Positions 21,801-34,802 of a stretch of DNA of 64,000 nt are shown here, piece after piece. Positions within the stretch are counted from its first letter, which is position 1; each line of letters starts with the position of its first letter. The stretch comes from Monosiga brevicollis MX1 (lineage: Eukaryota > Opisthokonta > Choanoflagellata > Craspedida > Salpingoecidae). A program made the translations under genes and the position numbers. A model generated the notes under the pieces. It searched no databases and was not told the origin of the DNA. It worked only from the letters and a program-made list of their open reading frames with translations. The stretch spans positions 725,729 to 789,728 of the forward strand of contig NW_001865043.1 in assembly GCF_000002865.3 (NCBI RefSeq). Direction: 5' to 3'.

Positions 21801-24800
21801 TCGAGAGGTGATTTCACTCTCAGGGAGTTGATCATGGATCAACAACAAACGGAGCAGGTTGGGACGGGCGAGAGAACGTACGATCCTTGAGCAGCTGGGC
21901 GAATCGAGCATCAAAGTGCCGCATCAGGCGTTGACATGCACACAGCGTGGACAAACGTGCGCACGCGTTTGGATCCACGGCATACATCTGCACAGGACCC
22001 AAAAGATCCATGGCATACTGCAGGGCACTGTTTGGAAATGTGCCATATCTGAGTGGTATCAATGTCATGTGCAATGGCAGAGCGGAAAGGTTGGTAAGCA
22101 TGACTCGAAAATCACAGCTGGAAACACTCAGGCATCATAGCGGATAAGCAAAGGATGACACGTACAGCGCAACGGCCTGGAAGAATGTCGAGGCCTGCAT
22201 CATGGCGGGCCCAGCAAGCTGCTCTGCTGACAGGCGAACCATGCGCTGACTGGAAGCATCGCTCTCCCCATCTGCCAATCGAACAGAGACATCAGGCATC
22301 ACTTGATGTAGCCCCATTTGTCCCGGTAGAGATTTGGTCAGCAGCTCAGAGGTGGTGGAATGAGCGCCGTCTCCGCCAAAAGCGCTGTCAATATCTGACA
22401 GATGCGGCGAGGCTGGGCGGGTTGTGGCAGCGGATCGCGGAAGTGGGCCGCCATGCCGTTGCGTGCTCACGTAGCCCGTGTCCTCTGAGCTGACACCACC
22501 ACGTCGCTTGATGCTCGGGCGTTCACGGCGTGTTGGGGGCTGGTCCCGGCTGCGTTGACCGAAAAAGCGCTGTTGCGCACGTGGTGATCGCATGGGCGAG
22601 GTCGTGTTGCTGCTGAAGGGCTCGCTGCCCACACCATCTCGTGCAGAGGCATAGAGGTCCAGGTCACTCAGATCTTTGGCGAGACCATTGTTGTCAGCAA
22701 GCGAAGCCCGGCCAGTGCCAGGCGCGCTTGCTTCTTGAGCCTGGAGTCGACACCGCCGTCGCTCCACGAGGGGACGTGCCAGATCCAATAGTGGCGTTTC
22801 ACCGCGGTCAATGGCTTCGCCAGGCAGCTCCTGCCACACCTCGAGGTTTGTGCTGGCTCGCTCACCAGCTTGGCTTGTATCAGGGCTGGACTTGTGCAAA
22901 CCAAAGTCGTAGGCAGTGGCTTTGTTGTGTGGATGATCAAAGACGAACCAGGTGGTGCGTTGGCCTGCAAAGGAAAGGTCAGGAAGCTGGCGATCATCGT
23001 TGGCGTTGACGCGGATATTAAAGTCCTCATTCAGGTCAGCCTCGAGGCATTTGGCAATGTGCACATAGTCGATGGACAGCAGCAGGAGCATGTAGTTGCG
23101 GACAAGCTCGCCGGCGGCCATGTTCAGCTGACGAGCCATGACGGCGGCTTGAGAAGTCGAGAAGAGCTCGCAGAGAGACATGCCAGCACGCAGGAGGGCA
23201 CTGACAGCATGGGTCAGGTCCAGGCCTGAGGCCAGGAGGTCAACCGAGGCGCGCAGGTCAAAGACGCGAACAAAGCTTTCATTGGCGCGAAAGCATGTGG
23301 CCAACGTCTGCTCGGAGTGCACTTGGATGCGGCCAAGCCATCGAATGATGAGCGGTTCAAAAATAGCTTCGGTACGCTCGATATCTTCCAACCTTGTGCT
23401 GGAAGAGATTCCACGCAAAAAGGATGCTGTCTGCGCAAGCAATCCCACCAAGCGCGCATCAATAAAGTCTGAATGATCAAAAGCCGTGACACTGGTCTGA
23501 TGGGAGTGCATGAGCTCGTGGAATTGCCAAAGATAAACCTGAGGGGCGCGATGCGCCCAGTCGTAGGCTGGCCACCAAGCAGACCACTGCTGCACAAGTT
23601 GATGCAGATCAGGGCCCAGCATGGCCAAGAGCTGTTGTAGATGCTGTCCTGAGACCTGGTGCAGCTCGACCAAGCGCTGCGAACGGCGTCGTCCTTCAAA
23701 GTGGTCTCGAGGGGGCTGGTCCACTAACGACGAAGCAGTTTCAGGCACTGCTGCAGCCACTACAGAGGCAGCAGCGGCGGCGGCGGCGGTTGTGACGGCT
23801 GCTGGGGGCCCGCTCGTGGGGCCAAAGCTGTCTGTTCGCTCGCGGCCCGTCACACTGCCGTTGCCTATCGTGGGGGATCCATAAGCAGGACTGGCTGCCG
23901 GTGGGGCACGAAGGCGGTGCCGGCTCTCTGAGAGCGAACCTGGCACGGCAGCTCGTAGCGGGCCGTCGCTGCTCAACGTAGCTGAAGCGGACATAACGTC
24001 AAGGCCATGAACGGCATTGAGCAAGCGCTGAAAGCGGTGCTGCATTGCTGCATCCAGAGCCTGAGCGACCTGCTCTGTCAGTTCAAGCGTCGCTGGCGCA
24101 ACGGATTCGCCGCTCGCACTGGTCATCTGCAGAGGCGTCCAGGAGTGATGTGCCAGGATTTTGAGAACAACGCCCAGACTGGAGATTAGCAAGCGCAGGG
24201 ACCCTGCTTCGGCTGGGGAAGGGAAAAAGTCAAAGAGCGTATGCAGCACTTGAGTGATATCATGGTAGATGGCGTTGACGGCAACCTCAAGCTCAATCAG
24301 CTCGGCACTATTGAAGGGCCGTGCCTCGTTCTGAGCGCCCGTCGACTCATGCTTGGAGCTGGCCGCCCTAGTGCTGGGACTTTGCCCTTCCTGGAGCAAG
24401 GGTATTCCAGTCTGGGCATTCATCAAGGGTGGCCAGTGCAGAAAAAGAACGGCTTGTAGAGCATCGTGGAGGCGCAAGAGAAAGGGCTCAGAAAGCATGA
24501 ACAGATCGCTCAGCGCCCGCAATTGGACGAGCGCAGCGTGGGTGTCATCGATCCCATACTGCAGTGCGTACTCGCGCAGCAGAGATTGCGCGGGATACGA
24601 GAGGTCTGGTTGAAGGTGTGTGAAAAGTGACTGGTCGGCAACAAGACAGGCACGAAAGAGACAGGCATAATGGAGCATGTATGTTTGTGACCCGTGAAAA
24701 TCGCCGTCGCGAGGTGTTGGTGCCGGGGTATGAACAAGGTCAGGATGCTCACGCAGACGCTGCATGAGGCGCGTCAAACGGAGCGACTCGCTGCTGCGCC

Positions 24801-25527
24801 ATTGGCTGAACCCGTCGTCGGTAAACGTGTCAAGGCGAAAATACTCGTGCCGCTGGAAGTTGACGGCACTTAATTGGCGGGCGAGCTCGAGCAGGATCAT
24901 GTGAGCTGGCTGACGATGTGCGCGCAGCTCAATCTGATGCGCGCGCAGCTCTTCCATGAGTTTTTTGGTGGAAGTGACCGTACCCGCTTCATGAGCGTGG
25001 CCAATCAAATCCACAAGTACCTGCGCATATGGAACGAGATCTTCCCCTGGGGTGGTGATGAGAGGGTGGTCTGCGACGGCAATCAGGGTGGCCAGAAGTT
25101 CGCGGGTATTATCGGCACTGAGCCGATGTTGGCGAAAGGCGCGAAAGGCACGACCATGGCGCATGAGCTCTGGGGACCAACGGGTCGCGTCTGGTGTGGT
25201 GCTTGTCGTGGTGCCCAGTGAGGCACTTGACTGCTGCGATGCTCGCCCGGAGCTGGGCACTGAAGGACAGACCCATGCAGGCAGGTGATGCCAGGGGCGC
25301 AAAGGGGTATGTTGGGGCTGAATGGAAGTTCCAAGGTCACGGTGGCGAGTCCACTCGTGTAGAGAGTCAGCAATGAGGTGTAGACTTTCTACCGGAGCGC
25401 TACAGGGGACGGGCTGCCCCTGTAGACTGCGCGGCGGCCCGTCGGCTCGGGGAACGGCGAGCTGAGCAAAGGGGTCGGGCACCCAATCCTCAAAAGGAAG
25501 AATGGTCTCTGTATTTCCTTTTGCCAT
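18803..25527 (-). CDS. Very large protein with MUN-like region and C-terminal PDZ domain
   Basis: Read leftwards from the ATG at 25527 (MAKGNTETILPFEDW); the preceding in-frame GTG is not used. Exon 1 alone runs to about 22161 and encodes over 1100 residues. The rest is split among roughly eight to ten exons ending at the stop at 18803. A region near residue 770 (FEPLIIRWLGRIQ followed by RASVDLLASGLDL) resembles the MUN domain of Munc13/UNC13 proteins, which open syntaxin for vesicle fusion. Later exons continue helical (VAVHRYLDGIVNYLAGIL). Near 19950-19605 is a clear PDZ domain: TFGLVLDGR, then AGVLAGDILVGLNGR, then the helix MCQIEDILQMF. The final 200 residues are unrecognised. Exon edges after the first are approximate. 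The MUN assignment is tentative (other CATCHR-like tethers are possible); the PDZ is firm. Confidence 0.6.
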
Positions 25528-26518
25528 GGCCGCGGCCACCCGGGCCCCTCATGGAAGGGGCGGCAGCAGACGTGCGCCACACGCCAGACGTGGGGTTGCT
25601 TCAGAAGAACCTCTCTGACTCGATCCGCCTCTGGGGGAACAGGAGGAGAAGGGGTGGCGCGACCTTGGGTCTCGGACGTTGGCGCACCAAGCCCAACGCA
25701 GCGGCAGAATGCCAAGCCCAACGCGGTGTCAATAACCAGCTCGACAAAGAGCTGAACCCCAGCAAATCGCGGCGCTCCAAGAAGGCAGGCAATGAATGCT
25801 TTGCGGACGCCCGTCGGCCAAACAGCGAAACGCGCATGCGAACTTGAGCAATTGTCGTTATTGGGATTTTGATTTTAAAAATCGAAAAAGAAAAACAGAG
25901 ACAGAGACTGAAGAGACAGAGAGACAGAGACAGAGACTGAAGAGACAGAGACAGAGACAGAGACAGAGACAGAGACAGAGACAGAGACAGAGACAGAGAC
26001 AGAGACAGAGACAGAGACAGAGACAGAGACAGAGACAGAGACAGAGAGACAGAGACAGAGACAGAGACAGGGATTTAATTTTGAAGACATCACTCAGAAA
26101 ACAATCAAAATCGCAGATGCATTTGGGGGAGGTGAGTTCCATGCCCCGGGGATGGGAAGTTCCCAGCGAGTGTAGCTGTTAAATCGTGTGTGTATTTGCT
26201 TTCGTTGGTGGTGTGCCGGTATGTTTGAAGGCTTGATTCAGGTGGCTTGGAATTGTGAAACATCAACTGATGCCGGATGCAAAGGTCAAAAGAAAAGCTA
26301 ATCGGAGTGGGCTAACATGTAAAACCAGAACTAGGACAGGAGGACATAGCCCACAAGTGTGAGGCTGCTAAGCATAGACGCAACGGTGGATGCACGGACG
26401 ACATCAAACAAAAAAAAAAAAAAAAACACGAAGAAAACATCGAAAAGGAGGCGCGCCAGGCTGTTGTCAGCAACGATTGACAGCATCAGACAGACCAGTG
26501 GACGGCACAGCGCCGCCT
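25528..26518. other. Intergenic with hexanucleotide repeat
   Basis: Upstream of the MUN/PDZ gene and downstream of MIOX, both on the minus strand. Apart from the GACAGA-type array at 25895-26070 and a poly(A) at about 26409-26426, nothing is seen. Confidence 0.4.
25895..26070. repeat. GACAGA hexanucleotide tandem repeat
   Basis: About 29 near-perfect copies of a six-base unit (GACAGA) with two interruptions of the type GACTGAA near the left end. It makes artificial open frames of alternating Arg-Gln or Cys-Leu on the two strands. Confidence 0.95.
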
Positions 26519-27886
26519 CTACCATTCCAAATTGCCAGGACAATACTTGTCAATCAAGCCTTGATAGTAAGGGATCAGAGCCTCGATATCAGGCATGCAG
26601 CTGTCCTTGCTGTACAGATCAAACTTGTTCATCTCGCGCACCCAGGGAAGCATGGCTTCATCCTTGCTGTTGGTGAGATGGCCGTAGGCATTGCCTGTGT
26701 GCCAGGGGTAGAAAGAGTGGAAACGAATCATGGCCATGCCCTCGTCGGGAATCGTGCACTTGTTGTGCTTCAAAACCTGCAGCAAAGCACGGTCCCATGC
26801 AAGACATGACGGTGATTGAATTATTGAGAGAGAGAGAGAGAAAAAAAAAAAAAAAAAAAGCCTGTCTAGCATAACACACATCCAAAAAGTCAAAGCAAAA
26901 GGACGGGCAAGGTGTGAGAAGGAAAACAGGCACCAGGCAGCAGCTCATACCTGATAAAGGTACTCGTCGTGGCCCCAGCTCATGAGCACGTTGTCGAGAC
27001 CACAGTTGCGCTCGTACATGCCCAGTTGCGTGTTGTAGCGCTGGTCCTGAGCATCCGGACCCTTGGCACATTGTTCAGCGAATACAATCGAGCTGTCTGC
27101 AGCGCAGCCCACGGGGTACGTATCCCCCACCACGGCCTGCAAGTGAAAAGGCAGAACAACAAACACAGGCGGCATCGACATGAGCTTTGATGAAGCTTGC
27201 GCCGGACATGTGGACAGTGGCAGCGAAACAACCCTCCCACCACTCTGCTGCGAAAACCAAAACATGACCCGCAACGCACCCATTGCGGCTCGCCCCACAG
27301 CGCCATGACTTTGCCCAGATCATGAATCAGTCCAGTCAGGTGCAGCCAATCTGCACGGATCGGGAGCGAGACGAAACCATGAGTTGAGATCACAATTCGC
27401 ATCAACGCATCTTGAGGAGCTGAGCGACGAGACCAACAAAACGAACCCTTCCCCGGATGGTGCTGGCGCAAGCGCTCAGCCGTTTGAAAAGCGTGGACAA
27501 TGTTGGGAATATCCACGTCGGGGTCCGAATCTACTCAACACATCCCAGGCCCGGGCCGATGCAGCTGAGTGCTGAAAACGCTCGCCGTTGAGCGCACAAG
27601 GGGATGAGGAGGGTCTGAGGCTTTGCATCGTATGAAACCAACCGTCAATCAGCTTGTTGAGTTCATCCAGGGCCTCCATGATAGTCATTTCACAGTGATC
27701 AAAGCGGCACCACTTGGCACGCTGCCCTTGCACAAACTCGACCGATTGGTTCTCGTGCATGAGACGGTACGTTTCGCGCACAATGGCGATGCGCGGGCTG
27801 TCAACATAGTTGCGAAACTCGGCAGCCTCCTTCTCCTCTGGACGGAATTCGCTCACATCAACGCACTCAATCGGGCCTTCGACCAT
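26519..27886 (-). CDS. MIOX: Inositol oxygenase
   Basis: Predicted 280 residues (human 285) from five exons: 27886-27643, 27530-27447, 27350-27280, 27136-26951, 26776-26519. The enzyme uses a di-iron centre and O2 to cleave myo-inositol to D-glucuronate in the cytosol. All iron ligand motifs are present in order: HAFQTAE, then LIHDLGK (the His-Asp pair), GHDEYLYQ, and later FHSFYPWH, followed by PWVREMNKFDLY and the terminal YYQGLIDKYCPGNLEW, which is nearly identical to animal MIOX. The upstream exon covers FRNYVDSPR and MTIMEALDELNKLIDD. Every intron join restores the animal sequence without gaps. The divergent neighbour is SKIC3. Confidence 0.97.
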
Positions 27887-28157
27887 GGGCTAAAGTTGAC
27901 CAGAACCGGCATACATAAGTCGAGCGAATAGCGAGACACGTCAAGGCGATTTGGCTGCCGTTCACTCACAAGATTCAAAACCCGCATCCTGTCAGTCCTT
28001 GTGTCACAAACTGTCGCGCGCGCGCGTTCTCTCTCTCTCTCTTATAAAATAAGAGCGATCAGCACAAGGATCCCAAAGTGCCAGAGCTAGAAATTGCACC
28101 AGCAGGCGGATACCGGGACAGAGCACAAACACTGCCACCGTCAAGAAAATGGACCCT

Positions 28158-28230
28158 GCTGTTGGCTATTGGCTGTTGGCTATTGGCTGTTGGCTATTGG
28201 CTGTTGGCTATTGGCTGTTGGCTATTGGCA
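28158..28230. repeat. 14-bp tandem repeat carrying ATTGG (inverted CCAAT) boxes
   Basis: Five copies of GGCTGTTGGCTATT in a row. Each copy creates CTATTGGCT, the reverse complement of AGCCAATAG, close to the NF-Y consensus, spaced 14 bp apart. Position midway in a divergent promoter is why it is noted. Regulatory activity is inference. Confidence 0.85.
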
Positions 28231-28363
28231 GTTGCTGTTGGCTGTTTTGGAGAAGCTCGCACGCGCCATTTTTTGTTGGTTGCTGCAAGCCATTTGCTCC
28301 TCTTCTTCTTTTGTTCTCCTTCTTTTGTTCTTGCCTCGTGGCTGCCGGGTTACACCAACGCAT

Positions 28364-28411
28364 TGTCAGATGTCAGATGTCATATGTCATATGTCAGATG
28401 TCAGATGTCAG
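28364..28411. repeat. 7-bp tandem repeat (TGTCAGA/TGTCATA)
   Basis: About six to seven copies of a seven-base unit alternating between TGTCAGA and TGTCATA. It lies about 240 bp before the SKIC3 start. Confidence 0.85.
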
Positions 28412-28648
28412 CAAAGCAGACGCGATCACTTTAGGCGGTTTTCTTGTTGTTTTCAGCCTTCACCGGAACAGCATTTCGCGTCCAAAAGTGCAAGTGGCGG
28501 CGGCGGCGGCTCACTGGTCGTTGGGTTAGGTGACGAGTGGCACACCACACGGGGGAACAGCAACGGCAGGCAGGTGGCAGGGTTGATGAGAGAGGGGCGG
28601 GTGGACTTGTACTGGCCAGTGCACATGTAACAAGCTAGCCTGGCAGTC

Positions 28649-31600
28649 ATGGACAAGGCGACTAAAGCGCAGCTCAAGGCGGTCAAGGTCGCCATCCGCG
28701 ATGATCAGCTGGACGAGGCCCAGGAGCTGCTTCAGGTCTGGGAAGAGACGTCTGGATGGCTAGCGGCGCGGTTGCACGCATGACATGTTCCGCAGAAATT
28801 TGAAGAGGCCTCTATCTCTCACTTTGCCCTCGCCCCGCATTCGCCCGCAGGAAATTCTGGCGGAGAGCCCAGACCACTACCAGGCTCTCGTTTTTCGTGG
28901 GGCCGTCTTCAAAAAGCAAAATCAAGCCGCTAAAGCGGAAGACAGCTACCGCCAGGCTATTCAGACCAATTCAGAGGAGCTACTTGCATGGCATGTGCGT
29001 CTTTGACTCTGCCTCGCCTTTGGAGCGGCGTTTCTTTACCTCTATCCGTCTCTTTTACGGCGCATCGCGTTGCAAGTCCGCCACGCATCTCACCCAACTC
29101 GTTCGCAGGGTCTAGTGGATCTCTTGGAAGCAGCAGTCGCGGAACGGCCAGGTCGTGAGGAAGAGCTCATCCAGGCCTACGAGCAAGTGCGTCTCTGCCC
29201 AACCCGCCTGCCTGACCTTGTGATGAGCGCTGCAGCTGACACAAATGTGCTTGCCTCAGATTCTGGCCATCGCCGGCCTTGAGGCTGAAGTGCGCGCTGG
29301 ACGTGTTGTTCTTCGCCTCCTGCAGCTGTACGAAAACGAGGGCTATTGGTTTAAGGCCGCCGAGCTTTGTGCCAGCTTGGTGGCCGATGATGGCACCGCT
29401 GTGCTGGCCCCGACTGAGGAAGGCACCTCGTGGCCCAGCCAGGCCATCTCCTTCTTTGACCGCCAAGTGGAAGTGCTCGTAGAAAAGGATCGCCGTGCCA
29501 CGAAGCACAGCCCAGAGCAGGCCCAGCTTGCCATCATCGTCGATATTAAAGCCTCCACCCGCCAGGCCGTCACGAAAGCCTGGCGCGTGTTACTTGCTGC
29601 ACAGCCAAGCGCCTCTATTGCCACGGCTTTGGCCACGTTCTCGTGGCGCTTTCACCTTGTCCACAACGATGGTCAGACCCCGCATCCCTCCAACCTTGCG
29701 ACCCGCAACCGACCCGTATCTCTTGACATATGCAACACGCCAGAGACCGAAACCACTTGCTCGCGTTGAGCTTTGAGCGTTGACATCATATATTGATTGT
29801 TTATGGCCCCTGTTTGTTGTCCTTTTGCCTTTTAGACCTGGCGCCCGGTCTTGAGCATCTCCCAGCTGCGAGCCAGACTGCATTTCGCACCGCCGCCCAT
29901 TATCTCCACGCCCAGCCAGTCCCCGAGGTATGGTTCGCCACAGATCATGCGTTCAAAGGAGTGGTCCACAGCCGCGCCATCGAAATGGCTTTTGACTGCC
30001 GGCGTCTTCCTCGTCGCCAACCCGCCGTTTCCTCAAGTATTCCTCTTGTCCCTTGCCCCCTCTCTTTGCTCACGGATAGGGATTGCCGCTTTGTGACGAG
30101 GACTTGCAACACCCGGCAACAAATGGGTTTGAGGACTTACCTTGTCACTTGGCGGCCGGCCTCGCCCAAGGTACGTTCCCTTCAATCCCATGCCGCAAGG
30201 CATCGTGTGCCCATGGTTGGACTCACCGCCCACTTGGCAATCAATGCAGCCCATCGAGCCATGGTGGAGGCCACTGAACCTGGCGTGCTTCTGGCCCAAG
30301 GCGCCGTCCTCGACAACATTTCTTCTCTGCACCTCACACCTATTGCCCTGGCATTGCGAGCTCAGCTGGCTTTTTGGATGGGTGATTTGACGCTGGCATG
30401 CCAAACGGCCGAGAATGGTCAACAAGAACTTCACTGTTTGCAAGACCTCTGCAGCAACCCCAGCCTGGGTCAAGGGATTGAGTGCTTGCTTCGCATGACG
30501 TGCTTGCAGTGTGAATGGCGACTCGACTCTCTGGCACACCAACGGGTAGAACGCGACCTTCATGCGCTGGCTACGGCGCACGGCGCCCTGGAGCGCATCG
30601 TCCTTCTTGAACTGGCCCAGCTCGACGTTACCCGCGATCTTACTCGAGATGCCATCGTACGTGTCACGTCCCAAGCCTGGCTTGAGCCACGCCTGATCGA
30701 CTTCCATCGCTGGTGATTATGACTGTCGCCTCCACGGCCTGAGCACGGCCATTCACCTGCGCCTGTGTGCTTGCTTGAATGTGCAGGAAAAGCTTCAACA
30801 GGTGCAGGCGCACGAAGATGGTACGCCGCAAATACTTCATCTCCGAGCTTTGGTCCGAGAGCGAGAGCAGCAACGTGCCGAAGCCCTGGCCGACGCCGAG
30901 GCTGCTGTCAAACAAGGGCATCCTCGCCTTGAGCGCTACTTGCTGTTGGGCCGCTTACAACGCCGCGCTGGACAAACCGGGCAGAGCCGTGCCACTTTGG
31001 TGCTGGCAGCGCGTCTCAATCCCACACATGCAGACATCTTTTTTGAACTTGGGCAAACCCTTGAGGCTTCTCAAGACACTGAGCGCGCCGCCCAATGCTA
31101 TGCCAAGACCGTTCAATTGGACTTGGTGCACGAGCCAGCTGGTGAAGCTCTTTGGCGTCTGTATCAACAAATGGGTCGTCACGCCGACGCAAGCCAGCTG
31201 GTTGAGCGCGTAAGCTTGGCCCCCTCTGCCGACCGAGTGCGCTGGGTTTGGATTCGCCTGGGCCAGCTGCGCCTTCAGCAGCACCGGGCATCAGATGCAG
31301 TCTCAGCTCTACAAAAGGCGCTTCGCAACAACCGCAGTGAAGCCAACATTTGGCGCTTGCTGGGTCGGGCCTATTTCGAGCGCGGAAGCTACGCCTCTGC
31401 ACTCAAGGCACTGGGTCGTGCTTTCGAGCTCAATAACACCGATGTGGCCGCCCGCACAACGATGGGCAAAGTGCAATTGCAACTCGGTGAACATGCCGAA
31501 GCCCTGTCCATCTTCGATGAGGCTTTACAGCTAGACCCAGCCTACGCCCCGGCCATCGAGGGCTATCTCTTGACGCAGTTGGACGTGATTCGACACGACA

Positions 31601-34600
31601 TTGGTCAGGGCTTGCTTCACGCGGCTGCTCAGGCCTGTGCCCAGGGCCTGAGCCTCTTCGTCAGCCGTATTGAAGCCGTTCAAAGTCTTGTGTGCATCTG
31701 GAAGACAGTGGCGGACTTGCTCGCCGCGAGCTTCTACTTTCCGCCCAAGCATCAGACTGTCCTTGGTGAGGCGCAGGCAGCGCTAGCGCACGTGTTTCAG
31801 TTGGAGAATACGCCCGAACCTCTCGAACTAGCCACGCGTGCCTATGTTTTGTGTGTTGAGCGGGATCCACAGTCCTCATCGAGCTGGGCAGATCTAGCCG
31901 GGTGCCTGACCCGTCGCGCATTGCTTGCCCAGGACTTGAGCAATGAACCTGCAAGTCAGGCGCTGTTATCTGAGGCCTTGTGTGCCATTCAGCAGAGTCT
32001 GGTCTTGGATCCTGCAGATGGTGAAAGCTGGGAACTAGCAGGCTTCATTGGCCTCCACACACGTGTCTTCCCCTTTGCTGAGCGCGCCTTTGCTAAAGCA
32101 GCCGAGCTGCGAGCCGCCGATGGTGGCGCTTGGGTGGGACTTGGTGCCTTGTACCTGATGCAGCACGATCTGCCCCGCGCAAATCAGGCCTTGAGCCGAG
32201 CACAAGCCAATGATCCCGGCTTGGCTCGAGCATGGATCGGACAAGCATTGGTTGCGGCTCAGTTTGTCAGCTCAGAGATGCTGGACTTGCTTCGCCATGC
32301 CTTTGAGCTGTTTGCGCACCCTCTGGCCAGCCTGGGTTTTGCGTGGCGAGTACTTGCAGCCGTGCTTCCGCAAAGCGATGAGATGGCCCTCCAGGCCTTT
32401 GCCCAGCCCGGTCTTCAGTTTGGTGCGTTCGGCCACGTTCCCGACGGAGAGACATCCCACTATTGCCAGCAAGCCCTTGTGGCCATTGAACGTTTTTCAG
32501 CAAGCCGGAGCGGTCACCAACTGCCTGTGGCGTGGGCCTTGCAAGGGCTGCTCTCGGAACAAGTCGGGTTGTTTGAGGCTGCGGTCGAAGCTTGGGAATG
32601 TTGTGTGAATCTGTTGATGAGTGCCCCGCAGCAGAATGAGGCGCAACTCCAAGTCGCAGTTTCTGGTCTGGCCCGGGCTCTGTGCCATGCTGGTCAGAGC
32701 ACACGCGGCTTGGAGCTGTATCAGCACGTGGATCGCCCTGGCTTGTTTGACCGTCTGCTTGCGGGTGAAGCGTACCTGCATGCTGGGCGCTATTCCGAGG
32801 CCTTTCAGGTATGACCGACAACAGCCCTGCTTTTTCTTCCGCCGGTGTTGTACCTTAAAATCCGCCATTCACCCTGCCTTGTGCCTTGATCTACAATGCT
32901 CTGGGGGTGACGTTGATATAGGCCTATTTGCAGGCACGTGACGCGCATACCACGGCACTGTCTGATGGCCAGGCAGACTGCTTTAGCCTACACATTGCAG
33001 CTGTGTTGGGTGTGGTGGCCTTTGCCAACCAAGAGCTGGATTTGAGCAAGCAGCTCTTGTTTGAGGCTGTTGCTCGCCCAGAGCTGTGTCCCCCGGCTGT
33101 CCTTATCATGGGCGCCCTTGGCGTGATTTCAGATGATCCAGACCTGACGGAAGCCGCCCTTGGTTAGCACGTGATCTCACATCGCACCTAGCTGGGCTCA
33201 CCTCGTTGGCCGCCGTTCCTCATCCTCCCTCTCACGCTGTACCTTCTTATTTGTTGGTATCCTGCCGCACTTGACAGGTGAGATTCCGCGCCTCCGTCAA
33301 AGTGGCGCCTTAAACACACCGGAGCTTGTTGAGTCATACTATCGGCTGCGCGCATATGCCCACTTGGCCCGTGGCGACACCCGTGGCGCACGACGCGCCA
33401 TCTCTCAGGTTCGTGTAGACACTTTTCATCACAAAAGCTGGCTGCTCAGCTGTGTCGGCATTCTTTTTCGCCCGCTACCAACGTCCACCGCTCGTTCTGC
33501 GCGTGTCTATCTGCGACGCTGACCCCCCCCCCCGCAATCCTTGACACAGTTGTTGCGGACTTATCCACAACTGGCTGCCAACTGGGTGCTGCTGAGTAAG
33601 CTTGTTAATGGCGACTCTGGTGCCGACACTAGCCAAGGTCTAGTGGACGGACCCTGTGCCGCACCTCGCAACATGGCTCAGGTCCTTTGTCAGGGAGCTT
33701 TAAATCTGACTCGAGCCACTCTGGTACGCTCCAGTGGAGCCCAAACCTCGCCCCAAACCTCGACGCACGGACTGGCTGCCAGCATCTACACAACACTGGC
33801 TGCAAGTCAAATGGCACATCCAGATGCTCAGCTGTGGTCCGATGGAGACCTCGCTCAGTATCGTGTTCGAGTGCGTCGCGCAGCGCTTCGTGCAGTGCAT
33901 GTTGCGCCCCACGACTTTGCGTCTTGGTTGCAACTTGCGTGTGCCTTAGCAGCCCATGGTAAGTGGCATTGGGGGGCGCTTCTATCTTGCTGCATGATCT
34001 GAGGTCGTTTGTCCTCACCCATAGCAATGCTAGGCGTGGAGCATCAGCAGCAATGTCTCGTGGCCACTGAGCGTGCCATCAGTCTGATGGAAACCACTCT
34101 CAGCACCCTGTCCATGGATTTGTTACATCAGCCACGGTCTGTAGCGCACCAAACCTGGATGGGAGCCATGCCAAGTTTTGGCTCATCCTTGCATCATGTC
34201 CCTCCTTCCAGGCGCGACGCACTTATGCGCAGTCGACTCTGGGCGATGGCCTGTCGGGCCTTTGCGCAGTTGCGGCTGGCTGCCCAAGCGACGCCCACCA
34301 GCAAGCTGCTGTTGCAAGCAGTGGTGCGTTCTTTGGGCGTGTTGACTCTGCCAAATGCATCGCGGCGATATTGACTCGGCGCTCTGAACTGTTTTGAATA
34401 ATTTTTTTTTTTTTTTTTATGCTCCTGCGGCAGGCTCAATCTTGTCACCAAGCGCAAGCGGAACTACCCGGTCAATCAACTTGGTGAGCTGCGCCCGAAG
34501 CTTTCCCCCGTTGCCAACACTGCGGGACCAAGGCGACTTGCTAACTTGATAATGTCGGAATGGCGCCATGATAGGACCGCGTTGTTCGCCACGCTTGAAG

Positions 34601-34705
34601 CCATGGCAGGCCAGCTCAGCAACGGTGGATCTTTGAGTGAGATGCAATTCTCGGAAACCACTCGTTCGGTGCGTATTGAGCGCCACCGCGCGCCACCTCG
34701 CCTCT

Positions 34706-34802
<97 letters not shown>

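Larger units (their letters stand above)
27887..28648. promoter_or_regulatory. Divergent MIOX/SKIC3 upstream region with tandem ATTGG boxes
   Basis: This 762-bp stretch lies between two start codons that point away from each other, so it should contain both promoters. It holds a 14-bp tandem array and a 7-bp tandem array, listed separately. A short CT tract lies at 28029-28041. No coding signal was found. Confidence 0.55.

Noticed and set aside
25796-26182. Open frames of repeated Arg-Gln and Cys-Leu
   Set aside because: They are the direct product of the GACAGA hexanucleotide array, which is open in most frames.
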